Positions 1-6,340 of a DNA stretch of 10,855 nucleotides are shown in pieces. The position numbers and the translations under genes were made by a program. The notes beneath the pieces were generated by a model. That model had not been told where the DNA came from and made no database searches. It saw only the letters and a program-made list of their open reading frames with translations. Position 1 is the first letter of the stretch. Each line of letters begins with the position of its first letter. The stretch comes from a bacterium (GTDB lineage Bacteria > UBA10199 > DSSB01). The stretch covers positions 1-10,855 of the forward strand of contig JAUHYS010000044.1 in assembly GCA_030426445.1 (NCBI GenBank). Direction: 5' to 3'.

Positions 1-918
1 AACGACCTGTCCAAGGCCTTGCCTCGCATCGAAAAGGCGCAGCCGCAGATGCTCATCATTGATTCCATCCAAACCGTGTATCAGCCGGAGCTTAGTTCGG
101 TTCCGGGCAGTGTTTCTCAAGTGCGAGAGTGCGCGGGCAAGCTGATTTATTTGGCCAAGTCTCGAGGCATGAGCATCATTTTGATTGGGCATGTCACCAA
201 AGAGGGTTCCCTAGCTGGTCCCAAAATTTTGGAACACATGGTGGATACGGTCTTGTATTTTGAAGGCGAACGCGGCCAGCCCTATCGGATTTTGCGCACT
301 TTTAAAAATCGTTTTGGCTCGGTAAGTGAGCTGGCGGTCTACGAAATGGACGCCCTGGGCCTGCAAGAGGTCACCAATCCCTCGGAGCTTTTTTTGTCGG
401 AAAGCCCACAACTCGGGCCGGGATCGGTGATTTTAAGCAGCCTCAAGGGCACGCGACCGCTCTTGGCCGAGCTGCAGGCCTTGGTGACGCCCACTTCCTT
501 TGGGATGCCGCGTCGGGTGGCCATTGGTGTGGATGGTCAGCGAGTCGCTTTGCTGGTGGCAATTTTAGAAAAAGTTGTGGGTTTGCAGATCGGAGGCCAG
601 GATATTTTTATCAATGTGGTCGGGGGCTTAGATATTGACGAGCCCTCGGTAGATCTGGGCCTGCTCTTGGCCATGGCTTCGAGTTTTCAGGGCAAGGCTC
701 CGCAGGAGCGCTGCCTGATTTTGGGAGAAGTGGGTCTTAACGGTGAGGTGAGGCCGGTTTCGGGCACGGAACTCCGTCTTCAGGAGGCCCAACGTTTGGG
801 TTTAAAAAGAGCGATGATTCCTGAACGCGGTTGGAAGCAAAAGAAGATTCAGGGCATGGAAATTTTGCAGGTTCCTAATGTCGCAGCGGCACTGGAAGTT
901 TATACGCAAATAGGGTAG
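1..918 (+). CDS. radA: RadA/Sms DNA repair ATPase, C-terminal part (5' end outside window)
   Basis: The open frame runs in from the left edge (first codons N-D-L-S-K), so the TTG at 19 is internal, not a start. About 305 residues are present, against roughly 450 for the family; the zinc finger and Walker A lie outside the window. Visible are the Walker B strand MLIIDS (nt 49-66), the RadA-specific KNRFG motif (nt 304-318), and the Lon-protease-like C-terminal domain with RRVAIGVDGQR and GGLDIDEPSVDLG. RadA is known as a RecA-like, DnaB-type branch-migration motor in homologous recombination and repair. The Lon-like domain acts as a scaffold and not as a protease. The frame is intact to the TAG stop. 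An inverted-repeat element follows directly. Identification is firm. Confidence 0.96.
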   Translation, partial: NDLSKALPRIEKAQPQMLIIDSIQTVYQPELSSVPGSVSQVRECAGKLIYLAKSRGMSIILIGHVTKEGSLAGPKILEHMVDTVLYFEGERGQPYRILRTFKNRFGSVSELAVYEMDALGLQEVTNPSELFLSESPQLGPGSVILSSLKGTRPLLAELQALVTPTSFGMPRRVAIGVDGQRVALLVAILEKVVGLQIGGQDIFINVVGGLDIDEPSVDLGLLLAMASSFQGKAPQERCLILGEVGLNGEVRPVSGTELRLQEAQRLGLKRAMIPERGWKQKKIQGMEILQVPNVAAALEVYTQIG

Positions 919-939
919 TATAAATGCGTCTTTGTATTG

Positions 940-1048
940 CAGGGCGAAAGATGTTTCGCCCCTACATTTTGAAAAGACTCCTACATTTTGTATGAAAAGC
1001 CCCTACGTTTCCATAAAGGCTTGTAGGGGCGAAACATCTTTCGCCCTG
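940..1048. repeat. REP/MITE-like inverted repeat element with nested palindromes
   Basis: Two 27-nt arms (940-966 and 1022-1048) are perfect inverted copies of each other. Each arm is itself a hairpin: GGGCGAAA and TTTCGCCC, 8 bp, around a 4-nt loop (GATG left, CATC right). The 55-nt spacer plus the end of the left arm holds three imperfect direct repeats beginning CCCCTACATTTTG, CTCCTACATTTTG and CCCCTACGTTTCC (about 959-976, 978-999, 1000-1020). The layout fits a REP-type or BIME-type repeat pair, or a small non-autonomous mobile element, between radA and the next gene. In RNA it could form one long stem or two short hairpins, and it might terminate or attenuate radA transcription, although no T-run follows. 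No transposase gene is in the window. Confidence 0.8.
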
Positions 1049-1058
1049 GTTAGGAAAT

Positions 1059-1388
1059 ATGGTATTCAATCGTATAAAAAACTTAATCAAAGCCAAGCCT
1101 TCAACACCAGAAGAGCCCAAGCCCGAAGAAGAATTTAAAGGCTATCGCAAAAAGCCCTTCAATATTCAGCTTCCCCCTTGGCTTAAAATTGATTGGTTTG
1201 AACAAAAAGACATGGGCACCATGAAACCCCCTAATGAACTGGTCGAGGAAATCCTCAACGAAAAAAAAGGCCAACAGTTCGAAACCAAAAAAACCTCTCG
1301 CCGTCAAGAAGCCACTCGGCAAAAACTTTTGGATCAAAACTCCGAAGGCTTTTTGGATGATTTTTTGACACCCGATAAAAAAGAATGA
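1059..1388 (+). CDS. Small highly charged hypothetical protein (109 aa)
   Basis: Not recognised. The protein has no signal peptide or membrane segment, is dominated by Lys, Glu, Gln and Pro, and is probably soluble and partly disordered. Residues 11-33 are Pro/Glu/Lys-rich. A more ordered patch, PFNIQLPPWLKIDWFEQKD (33-51), is the only hydrophobic stretch. Residues 60-91 could form a charged helix and the C-terminus is acidic (FLDDFLTPDKKE). The ATG has a weak, close AGGA (1052-1055). It starts only 10 nt after the repeat element and ends 38 nt before prfA, on the same strand, so co-transcription with prfA is likely. In many bacteria ribosomal protein L31 (rpmE) occupies this place before prfA, but this protein has no L31 features. 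It is probably real given its clean frame and the tight gene packing. Confidence 0.62.
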   Translation: MVFNRIKNLIKAKPSTPEEPKPEEEFKGYRKKPFNIQLPPWLKIDWFEQKDMGTMKPPNELVEEILNEKKGQQFETKKTSRRQEATRQKLLDQNSEGFLDDFLTPDKKE

Positions 1389-1426
1389 GCCTTGTCACCT
1401 TAGAATAACTCTGCTAGTCCCCACCT

Positions 1427-2491
1427 ATGTTTGAACAACTGCAAAAAGTCGCCCTGCGTTTTAAAGAGCTGGAGCAACAACTGCTTGACCCCGAGATCAC
1501 CACGGATCCGCAACGCTATCGTAAGGTCAACCAGGAGCACTCTCATTTAAAAGAGTTGGTTTCAACCTACGAGACCTACCAAAAAAACCAAGGCGATTTA
1601 GCGGGCAACCGCGAATTACTCAGTGACCCCGACTTGGGAGAGATGGCCAAGGAGGAAATTCCGCGCCTCGAACAAGAACAGGAAGAGCTGGAACAAAAGC
1701 TCAAAATTTTGCTGCTGCCTCAAGACCCCAATGATGACAAAAATATCTTTTTGGAGATTCGAGGGGGCGCAGGAGGCGATGAGGCAGGGCTTTTTGCCGC
1801 CGATTTGTTTCGTATGTACAGTCGCTATGCCGAAAAAAAGGGCTGGCGCATTGAGATCATGGACAGCAGCAATACTGGAGTGGGCGGCCTCAAAGAAATG
1901 ATTGCCCAAATTTCGGGAGACCAGGTTTATAGTGACCTTAAGTTTGAAGGTGGGGTACACCGTGTGCAACGGGTACCCAAGACGGAGTCCTCGGGGCGCA
2001 TTCATACTTCCACCGTGACCGTGGCGGTGATGCCGGAAGCCGAAGACGTTGATATTGCCATCGACGAAAAAGACCTTAAAATCGACGTGATGCGTGCCAG
2101 TGGCCCGGGTGGCCAAAGCGTCAATACGACGGATTCGGCCGTGCGCATGACCCATCTACCTACGGGCATTGTGGTCTTGTGCCGCGACGAAAAAAGCCAG
2201 CACAAAAATAAGGCCAAGGCCCTCAAAGTGCTGAAAGCGCGGCTTTTTGAGATCGAACGCCTCAAACAAATGGAGGCCCAAAGCTCGCAGCGCAAAAGCA
2301 TGGTGGGCATGGGGGACCGCAGCGAAAAAATCCGTACTTATAATTTTCCTCAAGGTCGCGTGACCGATCACCGCATTGGACTGACCCTGCATCAACTCGA
2401 GTCCATTTTAGAAGGCAATATCGAAGAAATGGTCGAACGCCTCCGCGCCTATTATCAAGCCGAACAGCTCAAGGAAGACCCTTCGATTTAA
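1427..2491 (+). CDS. prfA: Peptide chain release factor 1 (RF1)
   Basis: Full-length RF1 (354 aa; family about 355-360). It recognises UAA and UAG in the ribosomal A site and triggers peptidyl-tRNA hydrolysis. The N-terminal helical domain (about 1-100) is followed by the family segment EIRGGAGGDEA (110-120), the stop-codon-reading PxT tripeptide as PKT (184-186) inside HRVQRVPKTESSGRIHTS, and the catalytic GGQ (228-230) in GPGGQSVNTTDSAVR. PxT in place of SPF makes it RF1 and not RF2. The glutamine of GGQ is the residue PrmC methylates, and a prmC gene lies at 6438-7310 on the other strand. The ATG has no Shine-Dalgarno upstream (the sequence before it is CCCCACCT), so translation may depend on coupling or a leader-independent mode. 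The C-terminus (YYQAEQLKEDPSI) looks complete. Confidence 0.98.
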   Translation: MFEQLQKVALRFKELEQQLLDPEITTDPQRYRKVNQEHSHLKELVSTYETYQKNQGDLAGNRELLSDPDLGEMAKEEIPRLEQEQEELEQKLKILLLPQDPNDDKNIFLEIRGGAGGDEAGLFAADLFRMYSRYAEKKGWRIEIMDSSNTGVGGLKEMIAQISGDQVYSDLKFEGGVHRVQRVPKTESSGRIHTSTVTVAVMPEAEDVDIAIDEKDLKIDVMRASGPGGQSVNTTDSAVRMTHLPTGIVVLCRDEKSQHKNKAKALKVLKARLFEIERLKQMEAQSSQRKSMVGMGDRSEKIRTYNFPQGRVTDHRIGLTLHQLESILEGNIEEMVERLRAYYQAEQLKEDPSI

Positions 2492-2492
2492 G

Positions 2493-2603
2493 AGAGGACT
2501 CTTCAAAGTTGATGGCAAAAAGACAGGCATCAAGCTTTCTGGTTATGCAGGAGTGGCCATTGAAATGACCGGTATCAGCGAAGCTTATCGGAACCCTGCT
2601 TAG
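2493..2603 (+). pseudogene. C-terminal remnant of the tandem coiled-coil family
   Basis: This is an open stretch with no start codon of its own, beginning 1 nt after the prfA stop and ending at a TAG (2601-2603). It encodes about 36 residues including SGYAGVAIEMTGISEAY. The matching segments are SGYAAIALELAGISEAY in the 356-aa protein (12 of 17 identical, no gap) and SGYRTSAYAMADFSVDY in the 373-aa protein (7 of 17). The preceding TGIKL also resembles TGIAI of the 373-aa protein. It is therefore a third family member reduced to its last segment, left by a deletion or unequal recombination between tandem copies. The frame differs from that of prfA, so it is not an RF1 extension unless a frameshift occurs. 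It is too short and start-less to be a working gene. Confidence 0.75.
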
Positions 2604-2656
2604 GCCGAGTCAATCTACAAAAGTGCAAATTGTTCTCGCTTATTGAAATATTTTTT

Positions 2657-2682
2657 AAAAATCACCCTTTTGGGTGATTTTT
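2657..2682 (+). terminator. Intrinsic (Rho-independent) terminator
   Basis: A perfect 11-bp stem, AAAATCACCC-type arm against GGGTGATTTT, closes on a TTTT loop. The distal arm itself supplies the U-tract (TTTTT at 2678-2682). The A-run on the 5' side makes it potentially bidirectional. It ends the prfA/remnant transcript about 100 nt before the first intact paralogue, which must therefore have its own promoter. I see no convincing -35/-10 pair between here and 2782. Confidence 0.82.
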
Positions 2683-2766
2683 GCTTGATAGACTTTTGGT
2701 ACAGATTCCTCTGCTATTCGTTTCCTTTTAAAAAAATAAACGAGTGGAAAGTTTAAAACCTGATTC

Positions 2767-2773
2767 AAGGAGG
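2767..2773 (+). promoter_or_regulatory. Strong Shine-Dalgarno site for the 373-aa paralogue
   Basis: AAGGAGG lies 8 nt before the ATG at 2782 and fixes that start. It is one of only three strong Shine-Dalgarno sites in the window. Confidence 0.8.
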
Positions 2774-2781
2774 AACAAAGT

Positions 2782-3903
2782 ATGGGACAAGCCGTTTACA
2801 GTAATCGCTATCATCAGTCTTCGTATACACAATCTCAACCCCAAGAAAAATCGGGCTCTGCCGCCCCACAGGCTTCGAGTGATACCGAATATGTCGAAGA
2901 CGGAGAAATCTCTTCGGCAGACAATAAATCCATGTCACAAACCCAAAAGGCCTTAAGCAGTCGTTACCAAGAAGTCCGACAAAAAATAGGCAATACATTA
3001 GAAGAGTTCGAAGGAAGAATGAGGGACTTAAATAAAGCCAAGGATCTTTCTGGTGAAGACCGTCTAGCCGCGTTGGAAGAAATCGAAGAACTTTTGGGCG
3101 AACTCAAGTCTCATCAAACCTTATATAATTCTATTGAAAGCAATCTATCTCGAGAGGGCATGCAGCTAGATGGTTCGGATTTGGACTACATTATCAATCG
3201 CCACCAGACTAATATTGATAAAGACCAAGACGTGCTTTTAACTCAAAAAGCGGAAGCCGAGGCTATTGCACAAATGAATAAAGAGGCCAGTGAGAAGGTC
3301 AAATCTCTGGTTAAGTTTGTTTCCGGTGATTGCGATTATTATGAAGAAGAAGTAAGGGACCCCTTTTTTGGAAGTTTCAAAAAGCTTCATAACGAAAACA
3401 GAAGCTCAGTAAGCCAATTTGGTATCAGTAAAGAGGTGAGAGGTGGCGAAAGCGTTTACCGAAATGAGGCTGAAACGATTATTCGCAGCATTGCTTCAGC
3501 GCTTAAGTCAGGAGATTGGGAGGCTGTAGAAGATCGCATTAACAGTATGTCTTCACATGCGACTTGCCTTGCCTATGCGGTTATTCAAGCTAGAGGCGGA
3601 AAACAGGTCCACGGATCGATTCCCCCTGAAATTTATAATCTAATAGGAGATAAAATTGCAAAAATACCCGAGCAGAATGAAGCCAAACTTTGGTGGAATG
3701 GAGGAAGCACTGGTATAGCTATCTCTGGGTATCGAACTTCGGCCTATGCTATGGCTGATTTTAGCGTAGACTACCAAAGTCGGATGATAGAAAGACAAAA
3801 GAATAAAGTCGCAAGAGAAGTGGCCAAGGATGAGGCACAAGAGGAAGCTGAAGCTCAGGGTGGCATGAGTGAGCTAACTGAAGAGCCCTATCCTGTCTCT
3901 TAA
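2782..3903 (+). CDS. Tandem coiled-coil family protein, copy A (373 aa)
   Basis: Not a family I recognise; it is defined here by its paralogue at 4219. Blocks in order: an N-terminal signature MGQAVYSNRYH (1-11); a Ser/Gln-rich linker (12-50); a helical, probably coiled-coil region (52-111) with SQTQKALSSRYQEVRQKIG; SREGMQLD (123-130) followed by DYIINRHQTNID; a variable insert with CDYYEEE and an FF-containing segment (about 175-225); EAETIIRSIASALKSGDW (229-246); SIPPEIYNLI (279-288); an SGY block (316-332); and a charged Glu/Ala-rich tail. There is no signal peptide and no membrane span, so it is cytosolic or exported by a leaderless route. The two cysteines (184, 262) are absent from copy B. 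It follows an intrinsic terminator and has a strong RBS, so it is probably expressed independently of prfA. Confidence 0.85.
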   Translation: MGQAVYSNRYHQSSYTQSQPQEKSGSAAPQASSDTEYVEDGEISSADNKSMSQTQKALSSRYQEVRQKIGNTLEEFEGRMRDLNKAKDLSGEDRLAALEEIEELLGELKSHQTLYNSIESNLSREGMQLDGSDLDYIINRHQTNIDKDQDVLLTQKAEAEAIAQMNKEASEKVKSLVKFVSGDCDYYEEEVRDPFFGSFKKLHNENRSSVSQFGISKEVRGGESVYRNEAETIIRSIASALKSGDWEAVEDRINSMSSHATCLAYAVIQARGGKQVHGSIPPEIYNLIGDKIAKIPEQNEAKLWWNGGSTGIAISGYRTSAYAMADFSVDYQSRMIERQKNKVAREVAKDEAQEEAEAQGGMSELTEEPYPVS

Positions 3904-4218
3904 GCTCTAATAAATAAAGTCCGATAAAGAAAATTCATTTTATCCACAACTTTAGTGGACCGCAGTGACGAAAAAGACTATATACACAGACAGGTGTTAG
4001 TTTTGAGTAAGCCAAAGTGCTTAGTGATGCAATTTGTAGAATACTTATCATATTAAGGGCCTTTTTTGAGTGGAATCTTCAAAGGCTCGGTGATTTTTAG
4101 ATAAGACTATGAAGGGTATCATTGGAAATAAACAAAATAGGTCATTCACTTGATTATTTAAGAAAAATTATTTAGGTGAGGTGCCTGTGTTTTTTTAATT
4201 TCTAATGGAGGCCTACTC
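3904..4218. other. AT-rich intergenic gap between the two paralogues
   Basis: No open frame of useful length and no tRNA-like or CRISPR-like structure is visible. There is a small hairpin, TCCAC/GTGGA (3943-3947 with 3955-3959), without a T-run, and a GCCTTT/AAAGGC pair near 4060-4090 with a long loop. A TTGATT at 4150-4155 could be a -35 element, but no good -10 lies at the right spacing. The length suggests that copy B has its own leader, although no promoter can be named with confidence. Confidence 0.5.
4207..4211 (+). promoter_or_regulatory. Shine-Dalgarno site for the 356-aa paralogue
   Basis: GGAGG lies 7 nt before the ATG at 4219 and fixes the start, so that the MGNSIYQDRYH block is N-terminal, as in copy A. 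Confidence 0.75.
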
Positions 4219-5289
4219 ATGGGGAATTCTATTTATCAAGACCGTTATCATGCTCAACAAAGTCAAAACCTTTCTCAAAACCAAACAACGACTCAAGCCA
4301 CTCAGCCACAAGTTGAGGGATATCTACAAAATGGCGACTTACCTTCTCAAGAGGCCCCTTCAAGTACAGAAGGGAATTTAACGCAAACTCAACAAGCTTT
4401 AAGCGATCGTTATCAGGAAGCGCGAAGCAAAATTGGCGATACTTTGGAGGCGTTCGAAGATCGCATTAAGTCAGTTAAAAACTCAAAAGACTCAACCGAT
4501 AGCAAGCTGGTGGCATTGGACGAGATCGAATTGCTGTTAGGCGAACTCGAGTCCCAAAAGACCCTCTACCATGCTTTAGAAGACAATCTGTCGCGAGAGG
4601 GCCTGCAACTGGACACCCAAAATTTGGATCAAGTCATTGATCGCTATCAACAAAATATCGATGGCTACCAAGCGCATCTCCAAGAAGTCAAAAAAGTCGA
4701 AGCAGCCGAAGCCGCGGCAGCCGCTGCGGCGGCGCAAGCTCAAGCGGATCAAGAGGCAGCCTTAGCGGCTCAGGAAGCCCAAGCAGAGCAGCGTAAAATC
4801 GATGCCAGTAATGCGCTGAACTCTTATGTGGGATACCTTAATGGAAATTTAAGCCCACGCTACAGTGGCAATAAAAGTGTCAATCAAACTCAAGCCGAGG
4901 CGATTTTATACGCCATGGCTAATGCCGCTAAAAGTGGCGATTGGTCTCATGTCAAAAGTCAAATCAGTAGCATCGAAGATAAATATCGCGGTACCAGCGT
5001 GGCCTTAATCATTGCTATTTTAAAATATCAAGCCCCTCAAAGTGTGATCGAGGCCATTCCACCAGAACTTTTTTATGAAATGTCCGAGTCCATCCAAAGT
5101 TCAGAAAAACCAGAAAAAAAGCGAGTCTCGGGTGCTCCCCAAAGCCATACTAATTCGGGCTATGCAGCGATTGCTTTGGAGCTGGCAGGCATCAGCGAAG
5201 CTTATCTTAATTCGCCACCACCGCCGGCCAGCGCGAATACGGTTCCTTCAGAATATGTGATCGATACCAATGTGCTATTGCATGAGTAA
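4219..5289 (+). CDS. Tandem coiled-coil family protein, copy B (356 aa), PIN-like C-terminal tail
   Basis: Paralogue of the gene at 2782, function unknown. Blocks match in order: MGNSIYQDRYH (1-11); a Gln/Thr/Ser-rich linker; TQTQQALSDRYQEARSKIG (55-73) in a predicted coiled coil; SREGLQLD (125-132) and DRYQQNID; QAEAILYAMANAAKSGDW (225-242); AIPPELFYEM (279-288); and SGYAAIALELAGISEAY (313-329). Instead of copy A's middle insert it has an Ala/Gln/Glu-rich helix (about 158-192, including eight consecutive Ala). After a Pro-rich linker (SPPPPAS) the protein ends YVIDTNVLLHE, which copy A lacks. This resembles the start of PIN domains in PhoH-like proteins (known form YVLDTNVLLHD) and may be the stub of a lost gene fused in frame. 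There are no cysteines, signal peptide or membrane segment. Confidence 0.85.
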   Translation: MGNSIYQDRYHAQQSQNLSQNQTTTQATQPQVEGYLQNGDLPSQEAPSSTEGNLTQTQQALSDRYQEARSKIGDTLEAFEDRIKSVKNSKDSTDSKLVALDEIELLLGELESQKTLYHALEDNLSREGLQLDTQNLDQVIDRYQQNIDGYQAHLQEVKKVEAAEAAAAAAAAQAQADQEAALAAQEAQAEQRKIDASNALNSYVGYLNGNLSPRYSGNKSVNQTQAEAILYAMANAAKSGDWSHVKSQISSIEDKYRGTSVALIIAILKYQAPQSVIEAIPPELFYEMSESIQSSEKPEKKRVSGAPQSHTNSGYAAIALELAGISEAYLNSPPPPASANTVPSEYVIDTNVLLHE

Positions 5290-5335
5290 AAGCGGGGCGT
5301 TGAGTATAAACAAACTATTATGAAAGGAAAGTGAT

Positions 5336-5370
5336 GGAAGCTAATTAGAGGAGTTTTCTAATTTGCTTCC
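5336..5370. terminator. Long hairpin at a convergent gene junction, possible bidirectional terminator
   Basis: The arms 5336-5350 (GGAAGCTAATTAGAG) and 5356-5370 pair at 14 of 15 positions, counting one G-T wobble, with a single T-T mismatch at 5342/5364 and a 5-nt loop. The hairpin lies 46 nt after the stop of copy B and covers the stop codon of the convergent - strand gene. No canonical T-run follows on either side, so termination is inferred from position and stem strength only. Confidence 0.45.
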
Positions 5371-5760
5371 TAGTTCCTTCATAAAGGTCCAAAAATCTCC
5401 AGTATCGAAGGCGATAAACCATGCGGCTGCTAAACTAATTTCCATTTTTTGCTTATCAAGCACCTGTATGCCGAGTTTTACTTTGATAAGTTTGATAGAA
5501 AAATCACCTAATAAGGACCCGCGATAAAAATAGGTTATTCCGTCTTTAACACCTGATTTCTTAAAACCATACTCAGCAAGCATTTTTTCTAAGTTTTCTA
5601 AAGAGTGCTCACAACGAATGCTTGTTTTGTATTTAGGCAAAAAATCAAGTCGAGGTTTTTTGTTTTCGATCAAACGATAGGGAGCAAATTTATAGAGAAA
5701 GCTTAATACAAGCAAAGCGATCAAAGCAACAACAGAGCTAATGATTAAAGTTTGGTACAT
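5341..5760 (-). CDS. Hypothetical protein with N-terminal membrane anchor (139 aa)
   Basis: Not recognised. Residues 4-24 (TLIISSVVALIALLVLSFLYK) form one strong transmembrane helix followed by basic residues, which suggests an N-in/C-out or C-in single-pass anchor; the topology is undecided. The remainder (about 25-139) is a small mixed alpha/beta domain: a helix with EHSLENLEKMLAEYGF (51-66), then beta-strand-like segments DGITYFYRG and DFSIKLIKVKLGIQV, and a C-terminal amphipathic stretch DFWTFMKELGSKLE. No Shine-Dalgarno precedes the ATG; upstream is a pure AT stretch. It lies 52 nt downstream of the secreted-protein gene on the same strand and may be its second cistron. A real gene is likely from length and membrane pattern, but the function is unknown. 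Confidence 0.62.
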   Translation of the reverse strand: MYQTLIISSVVALIALLVLSFLYKFAPYRLIENKKPRLDFLPKYKTSIRCEHSLENLEKMLAEYGFKKSGVKDGITYFYRGSLLGDFSIKLIKVKLGIQVLDKQKMEISLAAAWFIAFDTGDFWTFMKELGSKLENSSN

Positions 5761-5812
5761 ATAATAATTTATTCATATTAAATAACTTTAGTTTATTTAT
5801 TTCAGACAGAAA

Positions 5813-6277
5813 TCATTCGATGACTTCTACCGAGGAAGCTAAAAAATAGTGAAGTGTGTTATGGTGTCCGCTCATAGCCGCAGCAAATGCGGTCAGTCCC
5901 CATTGATAGGTCACTCCCCTGAGCTTTATTTTTTGTCCTTTTTTTAGATTAAATACTTGATCAGAAAGTTTTTTTGGTAGACCAACCAAATAACCAGGCA
6001 TCAAAGTATTATTTGTCAGCGTGCCTGGTTGTACTGCCTGGATGATGATTTTTTTCTTCATTTTTCCTGGAATAGGCACTCCTGGTAAGACACCAAAAGT
6101 AACGAACTCGGCTTCTGTCGTCACCGGACATTTTTTAAACTTTTTGACAAAAGCAGGGTTCATCACCTGGCCAAAAGGGACCATAGTCGAAGGGTCCTGG
6201 CAGGCCTTTTTTGCAAAAACATTGAAAGAGCTGCCCATAGTAATACAAACCAATAGACTTAAAACGAATTTATTCAT
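5813..6277 (-). CDS. Secreted hypothetical protein with Sec signal peptide (154 aa)
   Basis: Not recognised. The N-terminus MNKFVLSLLVCITMGSSFNVFA reads as a classical signal peptide: a Lys, a hydrophobic core, and an FNVFA|KK cleavage site after residue 22. The cysteine in the core (11) is not in a lipobox context, so a lipoprotein is unlikely. The mature part of about 132 aa has two cysteines (26 and 50) that could form a disulfide in the periplasm. It also has beta-rich segments, including KKKIIIQAVQPGTL (74-87) and NLKKGQKIKLRGVTYQWG (110-127), that suggest a small beta-barrel or OB-like fold; this is an inference only. The start is fixed by a strong AAAAGGAG site, and a plausible sigma-70 promoter lies upstream. 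It is followed on the same strand by the membrane-anchored protein. Confidence 0.75.
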   Translation of the reverse strand: MNKFVLSLLVCITMGSSFNVFAKKACQDPSTMVPFGQVMNPAFVKKFKKCPVTTEAEFVTFGVLPGVPIPGKMKKKIIIQAVQPGTLTNNTLMPGYLVGLPKKLSDQVFNLKKGQKIKLRGVTYQWGLTAFAAAMSGHHNTLHYFLASSVEVIE

Positions 6278-6282
6278 AATGA

Positions 6283-6290
6283 CTCCTTTT
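6283..6290 (-). promoter_or_regulatory. Strong Shine-Dalgarno site for the secreted protein
   Basis: On the - strand AAAAGGAG lies 5 nt before the ATG whose first base is 6277. It supports the start that gives the full signal peptide. Confidence 0.75.
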
Positions 6291-6340
6291 GTTTAAATAG
6301 ATAAGACTTAAAAAGCATGAAACTGCTGTATATAAGCGCC

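Noticed and set aside
959..1020. Three direct repeats resembling a mini CRISPR array
   Set aside because: The repeats are imperfect, almost contiguous, and lack regular spacers. They sit inside an inverted-repeat element, and no cas gene is present.
932..1138. 68-aa open frame across the inverted repeat
   Set aside because: It is built largely from the palindromic element and overlaps the better 109-aa gene in another frame.
1616..2155. 179-aa antisense open frame inside prfA
   Set aside because: It lies fully antisense to the conserved RF1 sequence, has a His/Arg/Gly-rich composition typical of a mirror frame, and shows no RBS or recognisable motif.
3904..3930. CCGATAA resembling a flagellar sigma-28 -10 element
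   Set aside because: The -35 part at the expected distance matches only TAA, and no gene begins within 280 nt downstream.
4174..4197. Possible attenuator (AGGTG/TGCCT then seven T) before copy B
   Set aside because: The stem is only 5 bp and needs two G-U pairs around a 3-nt loop, which is too weak to call.
5779..5799. AT-only inverted repeat (TAAATAA/TTATTTA) between the two - strand genes
   Set aside because: There are no G-C pairs and no U-tract. Such pairs are expected by chance in a sequence this AT-rich.
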